Shown: in pieces, positions 34,733 through 43,291 of the stretch
Numbering within the stretch: the first letter of the stretch is position 1
Layout: every line of letters starts with the position of its first letter
Position numbers and translations under genes: made by a program
Origin: Rhizobium leguminosarum
Lineage (GTDB): Bacteria; Pseudomonadota; Alphaproteobacteria; Rhizobiales; Rhizobiaceae
Assembly (NCBI RefSeq): GCF_017876795.1
Contig: NZ_JAGIOR010000001.1
Location: 901,501-965,500 of the forward strand
DNA: 64,000 nucleotides
Direction of reading: 5' to 3'
Notes under the pieces: generated by a model
Databases searched by the model: none
Told to the model about the DNA's origin: nothing
What the model saw: the letters and a program-made list of their open reading frames with translations, nothing else

Positions 34733-37399
34733 CTACTGGATGTCCAGCAACCGTTCGAGATACCGCCGTTCCATTTCCTGCGGCGGATTGTTGCCGAGCT
34801 TCTCGCGGATCGCGTCGAGGATTTCTCGGGCGCGCTGAACGTCGATCTCGTCGGGAACCTTCACGCTGTTGTCGCCGAAATCCGGTCCCGGGGGGCGTGG
34901 CCGGCCGAGCGGGTCGCGGCCATTCTGATCACCGCCCTGGCTCATCTGGCCGTTCGGACCTCGCCCTTGCTGGCCCTGTTGCGCCTGCATCATCTGGTTC
35001 ATCATGTCGCGGGCGCCCTGGCGAAGTGCTTCGAGCGCGCGGCCCTGGCCTTCGATGGCCGGCTGGCCATGGCCCTGGCCGAGTTCGCGACCGGCGCCTT
35101 CCATCTCACGTTGCGCCTGACCGAAGCCCGGGCCGGGCTTCATGCCCATCTCGCCGAGGCTCTTCTGCAATTCGCCGAGCTGCCTGCCGAGCGCATCCTG
35201 GTGGGCGCGCAGCTGTTTCAGCGCCTCGCGCAGCTGCTCTGTCGTCATCTGATCGGAGGGCTGCTGGCCGTCTTTGCCTTGCTGGCTCTGCTGCTGATCC
35301 TGCGGTTCGCCGTTTTCTCCGGGGGTCATCTCATCGAGCAGCGGATCGTTTTCACCCATGTCGGGTTCGCCGCGTTGCATGCGGTCCCTGAGCTGCTGAT
35401 CGAGGCGGAAGGTCTGATCCATCAGCTTCTGCTGGTCACGCAGGATCTCGCCGAGCTTGTCGATCTGCTTGCGCGCCTCGCTGTTTTCCTGGCCCTGCTG
35501 GCCGCGCTGCGGGCGGCCGGCCTGCAGGTTGTTCATCATCCGCTGCAATTCCGACAGCATCTGCTGGGCTGCGTCACGATTGCCGGAGCGGGCGAGATTC
35601 TCGATCTGGTCCATCATCCGTTCCAGATCCTGCTGGCGCAGGATGTTCTGCGCATTCTGGTTCGGCTGCATCGGCGCGTTCTGCATGCGTTGGGCGAGCT
35701 CGGTCATATAGTCCTGCATCGCCTTGCGCAGCTCATCCATCAACTTCTTGATCTCGGCGTCGGGGGCGTTGCGGTCCAACGCGTCGGCAAGCTTCTGCTG
35801 GGCCTCGCGCAGCTTGCGCTCGGCAAGCGAAAGATCGCCGTCCTCCATGCCGAGTGCGATATCCCAGAGATATTGGGCTGTATCCTTCAGCGCATCCTCA
35901 CCCTTTGCGAGCTTCATGCGCGTCAAGGCGGATTCCAGCAGGAGATAGTTGGTGAGCTTGGGGATGGTCTCCTCGGGACGGATGGTCAGCGCCTCGTTCA
36001 GCGCGATCGCCTGCGGCATCTTGCGGGTGTCGAGCGCGAAAACCTGCCGTTCCTCGGCCACGGCGGCTGCAAGCGGCTCGTTGAAGGGCCGCGACGGCAG
36101 GGTCATCTCATGCGGTGGGCTGCGGCCGGTCTGGCCGGCGGCATCCTTGGCGATGAGCGTCACGCGCACGCGCTTGCCGGCAAGCGGATGTTCGGTCAGG
36201 TTGCGGCTGGTCACGCCCTTGGCGTCGCGGGCGTTGCGGCGGGGGATGTCCAGCCGGTATTCCGGCAAGGGATAGAGCGGCGTCGCCGTCGGATCGGTTT
36301 CGACGGGAACGATCTCCGCATGCGCCTCCTGTACGCCGTAATCGTCCTTGACGGTGAAGCCGATTTCAAGCGCGCCGTTGACGCTGGGTTTCGGCATGCC
36401 GTCGAAAGCAATTTCCGGCGCCTTGTCGGGGAGGACCTCGAAGCTCCAGCGGCGACCGTTGACTTCGAGTGCACCGTTCTCCTCGAGCTTCATCACATGC
36501 GTCTGGGCGACAGGAGCCTGGCCTGCTGGGGCCTGGCTGACTGGCACCGTATTCGGCTGTTGACTGCCGGACGCCGCCTGCTGCGGCTTGGTATCCGCCT
36601 GCACGGCGATATCCTGCGCCTCGCCGTTTGCCTTGCGGAACACGACCTTTTCGGCTGTCTTGCCGCCACTGACGCGCACGGTGAGGCCTGAAAACTGCGG
36701 AATGCCGATCGACGCCTGCTCGCTGCCGTCAGCGGTCAGATAGACTGGGGCGCGGCCGGTATAGGCGGGCGGCGTCACCCAGGCGTCGATGCGCACCGCC
36801 GGATCGACGGTGACGTGCTCGGGTGCTGCCTGCAACGCGTCACTGATCGAGCCGCCGTTGATCGACAGCGAATAGGCAAAGGCAGTGACCAGCAGCAGCG
36901 CCGGCACGGCGCGCAGCGCGAAACGGTCATGCACGGCGATATCAGGCCTCGGCAGTCCGGCATCGAGTGCCGCGATCTTTTCCGCCATGCGCGTCTGGTG
37001 CTCGCGCCAGAGCGCCCGGGCGAAGGGCGTATCGAAGGCCGGCTCGTCTTCCTGGACGGTGACCGGCTGGTGCGGCAGGCCATTGCGCTCTTCCAGCATG
37101 CGGTCGGCTTCGGCGACCTTCGGCCAGCGCAGGGCGCGGAAGGGCAGGAGCGAGGCGACAAAAGCAGCGGCAAAGGCAATCAGCAGCAGGATGCGCAGCG
37201 TGTCCGGCACGCTGCGAAAAATGCCGAACCAGGAGACGGAGAGATAAAAGGCGATGATTGCCAGAACCGTCATCAAAGGCGGCAGCAACTGCTCGAAAAA
37301 CAGCACAATACGCGCAAGCAGGCGTTTTGTCGTCACCAGCCGGGCAAGCGAGGGGCGGAGCGCAAATGCACCTTTCCTCTGCCTTGAGGGGCTTGTCAT
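34733..37399 (-). CDS. TIGR02302 family (DUF4175) membrane protein
   Basis: An 888-residue protein from ATG 37399 (MTSPSRQRKGAFALRPSLARL; an open frame of 46 codons upstream is not convincing). Two hydrophobic segments near the N-terminus (MTVLAIIAFYLSVSWF, LLLIAFAAAFVASLLPF) and a third at about 170-190 (AVPALLLVTAFAYSLSI) precede a periplasmic part with beta-rich WVTPPAYTGRAPVYL, and a long helical, Gln/Met/Gly-rich C-terminus (PMQPNQNAQNILRQQDLERMM). Alphaproteobacteria have this protein as conserved but uncharacterised. The role is unknown; the Gln-rich tail suggests coiled-coil assembly. Confidence 0.85.
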   Translation of the reverse strand: MTSPSRQRKGAFALRPSLARLVTTKRLLARIVLFFEQLLPPLMTVLAIIAFYLSVSWFGIFRSVPDTLRILLLIAFAAAFVASLLPFRALRWPKVAEADRMLEERNGLPHQPVTVQEDEPAFDTPFARALWREHQTRMAEKIAALDAGLPRPDIAVHDRFALRAVPALLLVTAFAYSLSINGGSISDALQAAPEHVTVDPAVRIDAWVTPPAYTGRAPVYLTADGSEQASIGIPQFSGLTVRVSGGKTAEKVVFRKANGEAQDIAVQADTKPQQAASGSQQPNTVPVSQAPAGQAPVAQTHVMKLEENGALEVNGRRWSFEVLPDKAPEIAFDGMPKPSVNGALEIGFTVKDDYGVQEAHAEIVPVETDPTATPLYPLPEYRLDIPRRNARDAKGVTSRNLTEHPLAGKRVRVTLIAKDAAGQTGRSPPHEMTLPSRPFNEPLAAAVAEERQVFALDTRKMPQAIALNEALTIRPEETIPKLTNYLLLESALTRMKLAKGEDALKDTAQYLWDIALGMEDGDLSLAERKLREAQQKLADALDRNAPDAEIKKLMDELRKAMQDYMTELAQRMQNAPMQPNQNAQNILRQQDLERMMDQIENLARSGNRDAAQQMLSELQRMMNNLQAGRPQRGQQGQENSEARKQIDKLGEILRDQQKLMDQTFRLDQQLRDRMQRGEPDMGENDPLLDEMTPGENGEPQDQQQSQQGKDGQQPSDQMTTEQLREALKQLRAHQDALGRQLGELQKSLGEMGMKPGPGFGQAQREMEGAGRELGQGHGQPAIEGQGRALEALRQGARDMMNQMMQAQQGQQGRGPNGQMSQGGDQNGRDPLGRPRPPGPDFGDNSVKVPDEIDVQRAREILDAIREKLGNNPPQEMERRYLERLLDIQ

Positions 37400-37567
37400 C
37401 GGTCCGGTCTCCGCGATCTGGCGTTCTGAAACAGAGGGCGCTTCCGGCGATTGCAGGGCAATACGCTCATGACTGATAAGGATAACACTCTTTGTGGCGA
37501 AGGCGAGGGCGAGCGGCCGGCAATACCGGCTTTTCACGTTAATTCGCCAAAAAGTGATGGCTGCCTA

Positions 37568-37668
37568 AGCGCGTCGCGATCTTTCAGATTGCTCCTCGCA
37601 CTTCAAGTCTTTGTTTTACGCAGTCGTGATCGCAGAACCGCTGCACAGTTTTGCGCGACATGCCTTAG
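37568..37668. repeat. Class A repeat next to the IS5-family insertion
   Basis: AAGCGCGTCGCGATCTTTCAGATTGCTC...GCACAGTTTTGCGCGACATGC, same orientation as the copies at 42943, 44318 and 53719. It ends at CCTTAG, whose TTAG is the left target duplication of the insertion sequence. On the far side of the IS, class-B sequence begins straight after TTAG, so the IS entered between a class-A and a class-B unit. Confidence 0.75.
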
Positions 37669-39113
37669 CAGGCTGTTGAAAAACGTCCTGGCGCATCGGC
37701 CTTGGTCGTGATTCACTAGCTCTGTTGCGATTTGGAGCTGATGGATGCGCGGCAGCGATGCAAAGACAGGGGAACTTTTCAGCTATGTCGATTTGGAGGA
37801 TCGCGTTCGTCGTGATCATCCGCTACGGGCTATCCGGCAAATCGTGAACGAGGCACTCGTTCTGCTGGAACGAGATTTTGCAGCGCTTTATTCACCGATC
37901 GGACGGCCGTCGATCGCGCCTGAAAAGCTTCTTCGAGCCATGCTTTTGCAAGCCTTCTACTCGATCCGCTCTGAGCGGCTTTTGATGGAGCGGTTGGAAT
38001 ACGACCTTCTTTTCCGCTGGTTCGTCGACATCGGCATTGACGACCCCGCTTGGGACCATTCGGTGTTTTCGAAGAACCGCGACCGGTTGCTCGATGGTGA
38101 CATCGCTGCGAAGTTCCTGGGTGCAATCCTTTCTCAGCCCAAGATAAAGCGGCTGCTGTCAACCGACCACTTCTCTGTCGATGGCACGCTGATCGAAGCC
38201 TGGGCGTCGATGAAGAGCTTTAAGCCGAAGGACGGCTCAGGCGAACCGCCATCGGATGGCGGCGGCCGGAATGCGCAAGCAGACTTCCATGGTGAAAAGC
38301 GTTCCAACGAGACGCATGCTTCAACGACCGACCCGGATGCAAAGCTCTATAGGAAGGGCAAAGGCAAGGAGGCGAAGCTCTGCTTCATGGGGCATGGGCT
38401 GATGGAAAACCGCCATGGCCTGCTGGTCGACGCTTGCCTGACGGAGGCGAGCGGATTTGCCGAACGGGTCGCGGCTCTTGGGATGATTGAACCCTTTTCC
38501 GATCGGCCGCAAGCGATCACGCTGGGTGCCGACAAGGCCTATGACACCAAGGACTTCGTCAAAGACTTGCGGTCGATGAAGGTAACACCCCATGTGGCGC
38601 AGAACATCAACGGGCGCAGCTCAGCCATTGAGGAGGCGTTCGGCTGGATCAAGACTATCGCGGGGCAGGACAAGACGAAGTTCCGCGGCCGAGACCGCGT
38701 CGGATGGGCCTTCACCTTCGCCGCCGCTGCCTATGACTTAGTGAGGTTACCGAAACTGATGGCGGTGTCGTCATGAGCGCGGCTTCAAACTGCCGGCTGA
38801 TTGGTCGCTGGCGGATCGTCGAGGCCGATCTATGGGATCGGGATTATCTCGACCTAGTCGAGCCAGCGGCGATCGCCATCGGCCCAAACGGTCGCGGCGA
38901 AATCGCCTTCGGCGCAATGCAAGCGGGCCTCGATCTCGGCTATGGCCAATCCATAGTTTCCTTCACTTGGTCTGGATTTGACGAGATGGACGAAGTCTCG
39001 GGCGATGGTCATGCTGAGATACTCGAGGATGGCTCGATCGAGATAACCTTCACCTACCACAATGGCGACGAGGCCATCCTCAAAGCCAAACCCGAGACTT
39101 CTTCAACAGCCTG
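37669..39113. mobile_element. IS5-family insertion sequence, 1445 bp, with passenger gene
   Basis: Terminal inverted repeats CAGGCTGTTGAAAAACGTC (left, 37669-) and, inverted at the right end, CAGGCTGTTGAAGAAGTCTC (to 39113): the first 12 bases match, plus scattered matches beyond. A perfect 4-bp target duplication TTAG flanks it (37665-37668 and 39114-39117), matching the YTAR target of IS5-type elements. It carries the transposase and a coupled second gene. The element is apparently complete and recently inserted, since both ends and the duplications are intact. Confidence 0.92.
37745..38776 (+). CDS. IS5-family transposase (DDE)
   Basis: A 343-residue transposase. The N-terminal DUF772-type domain (YVDLEDRVRRDHPLRAIRQIVNEAL, PSIAPEKLLRAMLLQAFYSIRSERLLMERLEYDLLFRWFVDI) is followed by the DDE core: first Asp in FSVDGTLIEAW (about 146), second in LGADKAYD (about 263), Glu in SAIEEAFGWIKTI (about 296). 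A charged insert KSFKPKDGSGEPPSDGGGRNAQADFHGEKR lies between the first two. No frameshift or stop; probably functional. The stop overlaps the passenger's start (ATGA). Confidence 0.93.
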   Translation: MRGSDAKTGELFSYVDLEDRVRRDHPLRAIRQIVNEALVLLERDFAALYSPIGRPSIAPEKLLRAMLLQAFYSIRSERLLMERLEYDLLFRWFVDIGIDDPAWDHSVFSKNRDRLLDGDIAAKFLGAILSQPKIKRLLSTDHFSVDGTLIEAWASMKSFKPKDGSGEPPSDGGGRNAQADFHGEKRSNETHASTTDPDAKLYRKGKGKEAKLCFMGHGLMENRHGLLVDACLTEASGFAERVAALGMIEPFSDRPQAITLGADKAYDTKDFVKDLRSMKVTPHVAQNINGRSSAIEEAFGWIKTIAGQDKTKFRGRDRVGWAFTFAAAAYDLVRLPKLMAVSS

Positions 39114-39117
39114 TTAG
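38773..39117 (+). CDS. IS passenger protein of unknown function
   Basis: A 114-residue acidic protein, MSAASNCRLIGRWRIVEADLWDRDYLDLVEPAAI..., with recurring turns (GRGEIAFGAMQAGLDLGYGQ, GHAEILEDGSIEITFTYHNGDEAIL) suggesting a lipocalin-like or beta-rich fold. Its ATG overlaps the transposase stop (ATGA), so it is translationally coupled. The last Cys codon (TG+T) and the stop TAG are completed by the TTAG target duplication: the element itself ends with ...AACAGCCTG. Any YTAR target gives Cys-stop. No known function; relatives, if any, should be sought next to IS5 transposases. Confidence 0.7.
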   Translation: MSAASNCRLIGRWRIVEADLWDRDYLDLVEPAAIAIGPNGRGEIAFGAMQAGLDLGYGQSIVSFTWSGFDEMDEVSGDGHAEILEDGSIEITFTYHNGDEAILKAKPETSSTAC

Positions 39118-39228
39118 AGCAGGATGATTTAGGCCCACTCGGCCTAAGATCTGAATCCTGTTCTAAATTAAACAGTTAGAGCATGATGTCATAAGAAAAC
39201 CGCACACACTTTTCGGCGTCATGCTCTA
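39118..39228. repeat. Class B repeat between the IS and lysA
   Basis: AGCAGGATGATTTAGGCC...GGCCTAAGATCTGAATCCTGTTCT followed by AGAGCATGATGTCATAAGAAAACCGCACACACTTTTCGGCGTCATGCTCTAG. The terminal CTAG at 39226-39229 supplies the lysA stop codon (TAG on the minus strand). Confidence 0.78.
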
Positions 39229-40494
39229 GTCGAGCCAGGCCGGAACGGAGTCGAGGCTGATCAGTTCGGCATAGGTTCTGCGCGGGCGAATCGTATGGAA
39301 ATCGCTGCCTCTGACCAGAACTTCGGGCACCAGCAGCCGGCTATTATATGTGCCGGCCTGGACCGCGCCGTAAGCGCCGGCCGTGCTGACGGCCATCAGG
39401 TCGCCGGGCTTCGGCATCGCCATCTCGCGGTCGAGCGCCAGATAATCGCCGGTCTCGCAGACCGGGCCGACGACGTCGGCGCGGATGCGCGGGGCGTTCG
39501 CCGCCGAAATCGTTACCGGGCGGATCTCGTGATAGGCTTCGTAGAGGGTCGGGCGGATCAGATCGTTCATCGCGCCGTCGACGATGACGAAGGTCTTCTC
39601 GCCGCCGTCCTTCACATAGAGGACTTCGGTCACCAGGATACCGGCATTGCCGACGATCAGGCGGCCGGGCTCGGTGATGATCTTGCAGTTGAGGCCGCGC
39701 AGCTGGTTCTTGACGATCGCCGCATAGGCGTCCGGCAGCGGCGGCGGATTGTTGTCGTCCTTGTAGGGGATGCCGAGGCCGCCGCCGATATCGACGTGAT
39801 CGATGGTGTGGCCGTCGGCGCGCAGCGTCGCGACAAGATCGTGCAGCAGCTTGAAGGCGTCGTCGAAGGGCTGCAACTCGGTGATCTGGCTGCCGATATG
39901 CATGTCGATGCCGGTGACCTCGATGCCCGGCAGCTTTGCGGCATGGGCATAGATGGCGCGGGCACGCTCCCAGGAGATGCCGAACTTGTTTTCCTTCTTG
40001 CCGGTCGAGATCTTGGAATGGGTTTTTGCATCGACGTCAGGGTTGATGCGGAAGGAGACCGGCGCTTTCGTCCCGGCCTTGACGGCGCGCTGGTTGAGGA
40101 TTTCGAGCTCGGGCTCGGATTCGACGTTGAAACAATAGATGCCTGCCTCGAGAGCGAAATCCATCTCCTGCGGCGTCTTGCCGACACCCGAAAACATGAT
40201 GCGGCTGGCGGGAATGTCGGCAGCGCGCGCGCGGCGCAGCTCGCCCTCCGAGACGACGTCGATACCGGCGCCGAGGCGGCCGAGTGTCTTCAGCACCGCC
40301 TGGTTCGAGTTCGCCTTCATCGCATAACAAACCATCGAGTCCATGTCCGCGAAGGCTTCCGAAAAGACCCGGTAATGGCGCTCCAGCGTTGCGGTGGAAT
40401 AGACATAAAAGGGTGTGCCGACCGCCTTGGCGATCTCGGGAATGGGGACGTTCTCGGCATGCAGGACGCCGTCGCGGTACTCGAAATGGTTCAC
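39226..40494 (-). CDS. lysA: Diaminopimelate decarboxylase
   Basis: A 422-residue fold-type III PLP enzyme starting at GTG 40494 (VNHFEYRDGVLHAENVPIPEIAKAVGTPFYVYS); the frame is open upstream but that part belongs to the lipoprotein gene. The PLP Lys is in VCYAMKANSN; GVDVVSEGEL-like GIDVVSEGELRRA, HIGSQI, GGGLGIPY, EPGR and GPVCETGD are in order, and DGAMNDLIRPTLY closes the active site. It makes lysine from meso-diaminopimelate. 11 bp downstream of the LptM-like gene. The stop comes from the end of a repeat. Confidence 0.95.
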   Translation of the reverse strand: MNHFEYRDGVLHAENVPIPEIAKAVGTPFYVYSTATLERHYRVFSEAFADMDSMVCYAMKANSNQAVLKTLGRLGAGIDVVSEGELRRARAADIPASRIMFSGVGKTPQEMDFALEAGIYCFNVESEPELEILNQRAVKAGTKAPVSFRINPDVDAKTHSKISTGKKENKFGISWERARAIYAHAAKLPGIEVTGIDMHIGSQITELQPFDDAFKLLHDLVATLRADGHTIDHVDIGGGLGIPYKDDNNPPPLPDAYAAIVKNQLRGLNCKIITEPGRLIVGNAGILVTEVLYVKDGGEKTFVIVDGAMNDLIRPTLYEAYHEIRPVTISAANAPRIRADVVGPVCETGDYLALDREMAMPKPGDLMAVSTAGAYGAVQAGTYNSRLLVPEVLVRGSDFHTIRPRRTYAELISLDSVPAWLD

Positions 40495-40505
40495 GGGCTT
40501 ATGCC

Positions 40506-40700
40506 TTAAAGAAGGGGATCGAGAAGGAAGGGCTTGTCGACGGTTCCCGGCTTTTTCGTCGGCTTGGAAACGTCGCCTTCCTTGGTTGCCGCAGCACTCG
40601 GCGGATCGAGATCGCCCTTGCGCCCGCATCCGGCAACGGCAAGGCCGATGACGGCGAGAACCGCCGTCAGGCGGATGAGGTGCGGCAAGCTCTTCTGCAT
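40506..40700 (-). CDS. LptM-like small lipoprotein
   Basis: A 64-residue protein from ATG 40700 (MQKSLPHLIRLTAVLAVIGLAVAGC); lipobox VAGC followed by GRKGDLDPP, the hallmark CGxKGxLxxP of LptM-type lipoproteins (PF13627, often upstream of lysA). In E. coli LptM helps LptD mature at the outer membrane. The tail is Lys/Pro-rich (KPTKKPGTVDKPFLLDPLL). Same strand as and probably cotranscribed with lysA, 11 bp away. An ATG 7 codons upstream would weaken the signal peptide. Confidence 0.85.
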   Translation of the reverse strand: MQKSLPHLIRLTAVLAVIGLAVAGCGRKGDLDPPSAAATKEGDVSKPTKKPGTVDKPFLLDPLL

Positions 40701-40852
40701 GGATATCCTCTTCGGCGGCATTTGATGGCATCATTCATATCGAATGATCGACATCTTCATAGCGAAGTTTATCCGCCTTGTGCACCCTGATTGTTGGACG
40801 ATCTTGCCGCGTATATGGCAAGATGGCGGCGGCTTTCGCCGCCTGATATCTC

Positions 40853-42256
40853 TCAGTTACGGGCGCGCCAGAAGGAGATCTGCCGACGTACCTCGGACGG
40901 CGCCGTGCCGCCGAAGCTCTTGCGGCTGGCGACCGAGGCCTCGACGGTCAGCACGTCGTAGACCTTGTCGGTGATGTCGGGATGGATCGCCTGCAGGTCG
41001 GAGAGCGGCAGTTCGGCAAGGTCGCAGCTTTTGCTTTCGGCAAGTGCTACGGCGCGGCCGGTGACGTGATGGGCATCACGGAAGGGGAGGCCCGCTTCGC
41101 GCACCAGCCAGTCGGCAAGATCGGTCGCCGTCGAATAGCCGGAGCCGGCCGCCGCCTTCATGCGCGCGGTGTTGACCGTCATGTCGCGCACCATGCCGGT
41201 CATGGCAGCAATCGCCAGTTCCAGGCTCTCGGCCGCGTCGAACACCTGTTCCTTGTCTTCCTGCATGTCCTTGGAATAGGCGAGCGGCAGGCCCTTCATG
41301 ATCGTCAGCAGGGCCACCAGCGAGCCGTTGATGCGGCCGGTCTTGGCGCGCACCAGTTCGGCGGCATCCGGGTTCTTCTTCTGCGGCATGATCGAGGAGC
41401 CGGTCGAGAAGGCGTCGGAGAGACGGACGAAACCGAATTGCGGCGTCGACCAGATGACGATCTCTTCCGCCAGACGCGAAAGATGCATGCCCGTAATTGC
41501 GGCGATCGACAGGAACTCGATGGCGAAGTCGCGGTCGGAGACCGTATCGATGGAGTTGCGGGTCGGCTCGCGGAAACCGAGCGCCTTGGCGGTCATATGA
41601 CGGTCGATCGGATAACCGGTGCCGGCAAGGGCGGCGGCGCCGATCGGGCTTTCATCCAGATGCTCGATGGCGTGGCGCACGCGCGAGCGGTCGCGACCGA
41701 ACATTTCGACATAGGCCATGCAGTGATGGCCGAAGGTCACAGGCTGGGCGGTCTGCAGATGGGTGAAGCCCGGCATGACGCTTTCGGCATGCTCTTCGGC
41801 GCGGTCGAGGAAGGCGGCGATCAGGCCGGTCAGCATCCGTTCGGTCTTCTCCAGCTCTTCCTTCACCCAGAGGCGGAAGTCGAGCGCTACCTGATCGTTG
41901 CGCGAGCGGGCGGTATGCAGCCGACCGGCTGCCGGTCCGATCAACGTCGCCAGGCGCGCTTCGACATTCATATGAATGTCTTCGAGCTGTCGCGAGAATT
42001 CGAAATTGCCGCTTTCGATTTCTGACAGGATCGTGTTTAGCCCGTGAACGATCTTGTCCTTATCGTCGGCTGAAATGATCCCCTGATGGGCGAGCATGGT
42101 CGCGTGGGCGATCGAACCGCGGATATCCTGTGCGAATAGCTTCTTGTCGAAACCGATCGAGGCATTTATCTCCTCCATGATCGCGTCCGGGCCGGAAGCG
42201 AAGCGCCCGCCCCACATCTGGTTGGAGGATTTGGTATCGGTTTTGCTCTCGGCCAT
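40853..42256 (-). CDS. argH: Argininosuccinate lyase
   Basis: A 467-residue enzyme from ATG 42256 ([26 protein letters not shown]). Landmarks: [10 protein letters not shown], the substrate-binding [31 protein letters not shown] (catalytic His), and the mobile signature loop [22 protein letters not shown] with the catalytic Ser. It cleaves argininosuccinate to arginine and fumarate. Length matches E. coli and rhizobial ArgH. Divergent from tlpA; their starts are only 26 bp apart, so the promoter regions must overlap the opposite coding region. Confidence 0.96.
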   Translation of the reverse strand: MAESKTDTKSSNQMWGGRFASGPDAIMEEINASIGFDKKLFAQDIRGSIAHATMLAHQGIISADDKDKIVHGLNTILSEIESGNFEFSRQLEDIHMNVEARLATLIGPAAGRLHTARSRNDQVALDFRLWVKEELEKTERMLTGLIAAFLDRAEEHAESVMPGFTHLQTAQPVTFGHHCMAYVEMFGRDRSRVRHAIEHLDESPIGAAALAGTGYPIDRHMTAKALGFREPTRNSIDTVSDRDFAIEFLSIAAITGMHLSRLAEEIVIWSTPQFGFVRLSDAFSTGSSIMPQKKNPDAAELVRAKTGRINGSLVALLTIMKGLPLAYSKDMQEDKEQVFDAAESLELAIAAMTGMVRDMTVNTARMKAAAGSGYSTATDLADWLVREAGLPFRDAHHVTGRAVALAESKSCDLAELPLSDLQAIHPDITDKVYDVLTVEASVASRKSFGGTAPSEVRRQISFWRARN

Positions 42257-42282
42257 GGAAGATGCCCGTCCTGGAGAATGAA

Positions 42283-42945
42283 ATGACGACGAGAAAACCC
42301 TTCGGCCTGCCGTCCGTAAAATTGATCGCAATCGCCGCCGTTGCAGGCGTTGTTGCCGGTGCGGCTGCGGTATACGTGAAGGAGACGGGGATTGGCAATG
42401 GCATCGGCAATACCGCTTCGGCCGAATGCTCGCTGGCGAAGGATCGCGCTGCCAATCTGGCGCCGCTGATGAAGGGGCAGGTCGCCGCCATGGTCGCCGC
42501 CAGCGAGCCGCGCAAGCTGACTGCGGTTACATTCAACGGCCCTGACGGCAAGGCGATGACGCTCGATCATTTTGCTGGCAAGACCGTGCTTCTCAATCTT
42601 TGGGCCACGTGGTGCGTGCCCTGCCGCGAGGAGATGCCGGCGCTGAACGCGCTGGAAAAGGGTATGGGAAGCGACAAGTTCCAGATTGTGCCGGTCAATA
42701 TCGATACCGGTGACGACGAGAAGCCGAAGGCCTTCTTGAGCGAGATCGGCGTCGATGCGCTGCAGCTTTACCGCGACAATACGATCGGCGTCTTCAATAG
42801 CCTAAAGAAGGAAGGCCTCGCTTTCGGTCTGCCGGTGACGCTGCTGCTCGACGACAGGGGCTGCCTGATTTCGGCGATGAACGGCCCGGCTGCCTGGGAC
42901 AGCGAAGATGCTAAGGCACTGATCAAGGGTGCGATCGGGTCCTAA
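42283..42945 (+). CDS. tlpA: TlpA-family membrane-anchored thiol:disulfide oxidoreductase
   Basis: A 220-residue protein from ATG 42283 ([14 protein letters not shown]) with an ATG seven codons upstream. The N-terminal signal anchor ([19 protein letters not shown]) is followed by a periplasmic thioredoxin domain with the active-site WCVPC ([18 protein letters not shown]) and cis-Pro loop ([12 protein letters not shown]). TlpA reduces the copper-site proteins of cytochrome oxidase in Bradyrhizobium. Two extra Cys (AECSLAK, RGCLIS) are also seen in TlpA. The stop TAA is the start of a class-A repeat. Confidence 0.92.
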   Translation: MTTRKPFGLPSVKLIAIAAVAGVVAGAAAVYVKETGIGNGIGNTASAECSLAKDRAANLAPLMKGQVAAMVAASEPRKLTAVTFNGPDGKAMTLDHFAGKTVLLNLWATWCVPCREEMPALNALEKGMGSDKFQIVPVNIDTGDDEKPKAFLSEIGVDALQLYRDNTIGVFNSLKKEGLAFGLPVTLLLDDRGCLISAMNGPAAWDSEDAKALIKGAIGS

Positions 42946-43047
42946 AGCGCGTCGCATCAAATTTGATTCATGCGACGCGCTTTAGCTCTTTGTTTTATGC
43001 ATGTCGTTATCCCGGAACCGCTGCACACTTCAGGGCGACATGCATTA
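42943..43047. repeat. Class A repeat downstream of tlpA
   Basis: TAAAGCGCGTCGCATCAAATTTGATTCATGCGACGCGCTTTA (a perfect ~20-bp-arm hairpin, 42943-42984) then AGCTCTTTGTTTTATGCATGTCG...GCGACATGCATTA. Its first TAA is the tlpA stop codon. The hairpin and the T-rich tail could act as a terminator. Confidence 0.8.
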
Positions 43048-43056
43048 AGGAGCCCG

Positions 43057-43149
43057 TCAGGAGTCTCCGTCTCCTTTGATGAGGAACACGCCCGCAAGCC
43101 CGATGAGCACGCAGCATTGTAACAGGAACATCGGTGTTTCAGTCGACAT
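43057..43149 (-). CDS. 30-residue hydrophobic peptide with a strong ribosome site
   Basis: ATG 43149 preceded by GGGAGGA with 6-nt spacing. It encodes MSTETPMFLLQCCVLIGLAGVFLIKGDGDS, split here as MSTETPMFLLQCCVLIGLAG and VFLIKGDGDS, then TGA. It is a single membrane helix with polar ends, the layout of bacterial micro-membrane proteins. Sits between hbd and tlpA and next to two repeats. The coding call rests on the ribosome site and layout; no family known to me. Confidence 0.5.
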   Translation of the reverse strand: MSTETPMFLLQCCVLIGLAGVFLIKGDGDS

Positions 43150-43226
43150 GGCGTTTCCTCCCGTTCACGGCAAGAAAGCATGTCGCGGGCGGTCGGTCCA
43201 TTCGCCCTTTCGGGTGACACCTGCTT

Positions 43227-43291
43227 AGAACAGGATGATTTTAGGCCCGGTCGGCCGAAAACCGCTCACACTTTTCGGCATCATGCTCTAG
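43227..43291. repeat. Class B repeat at the hbd stop
   Basis: AGAACAGGATGATTTTAGGCC then CGGTCGGCCGAAAACCGCTCACACTTTTCGGCATCATGCTCTAG, a shortened class-B unit. The last CTAG (43288-43291) supplies the hbd stop codon on the minus strand. Confidence 0.75.

Noticed and set aside
34724..36691. 655-codon open frame on the plus strand
   Set aside because: It is the antisense of the TIGR02302 gene; its Leu/His/Arg-rich sequence has no family features and arises from the high-GC codon bias of the real gene.
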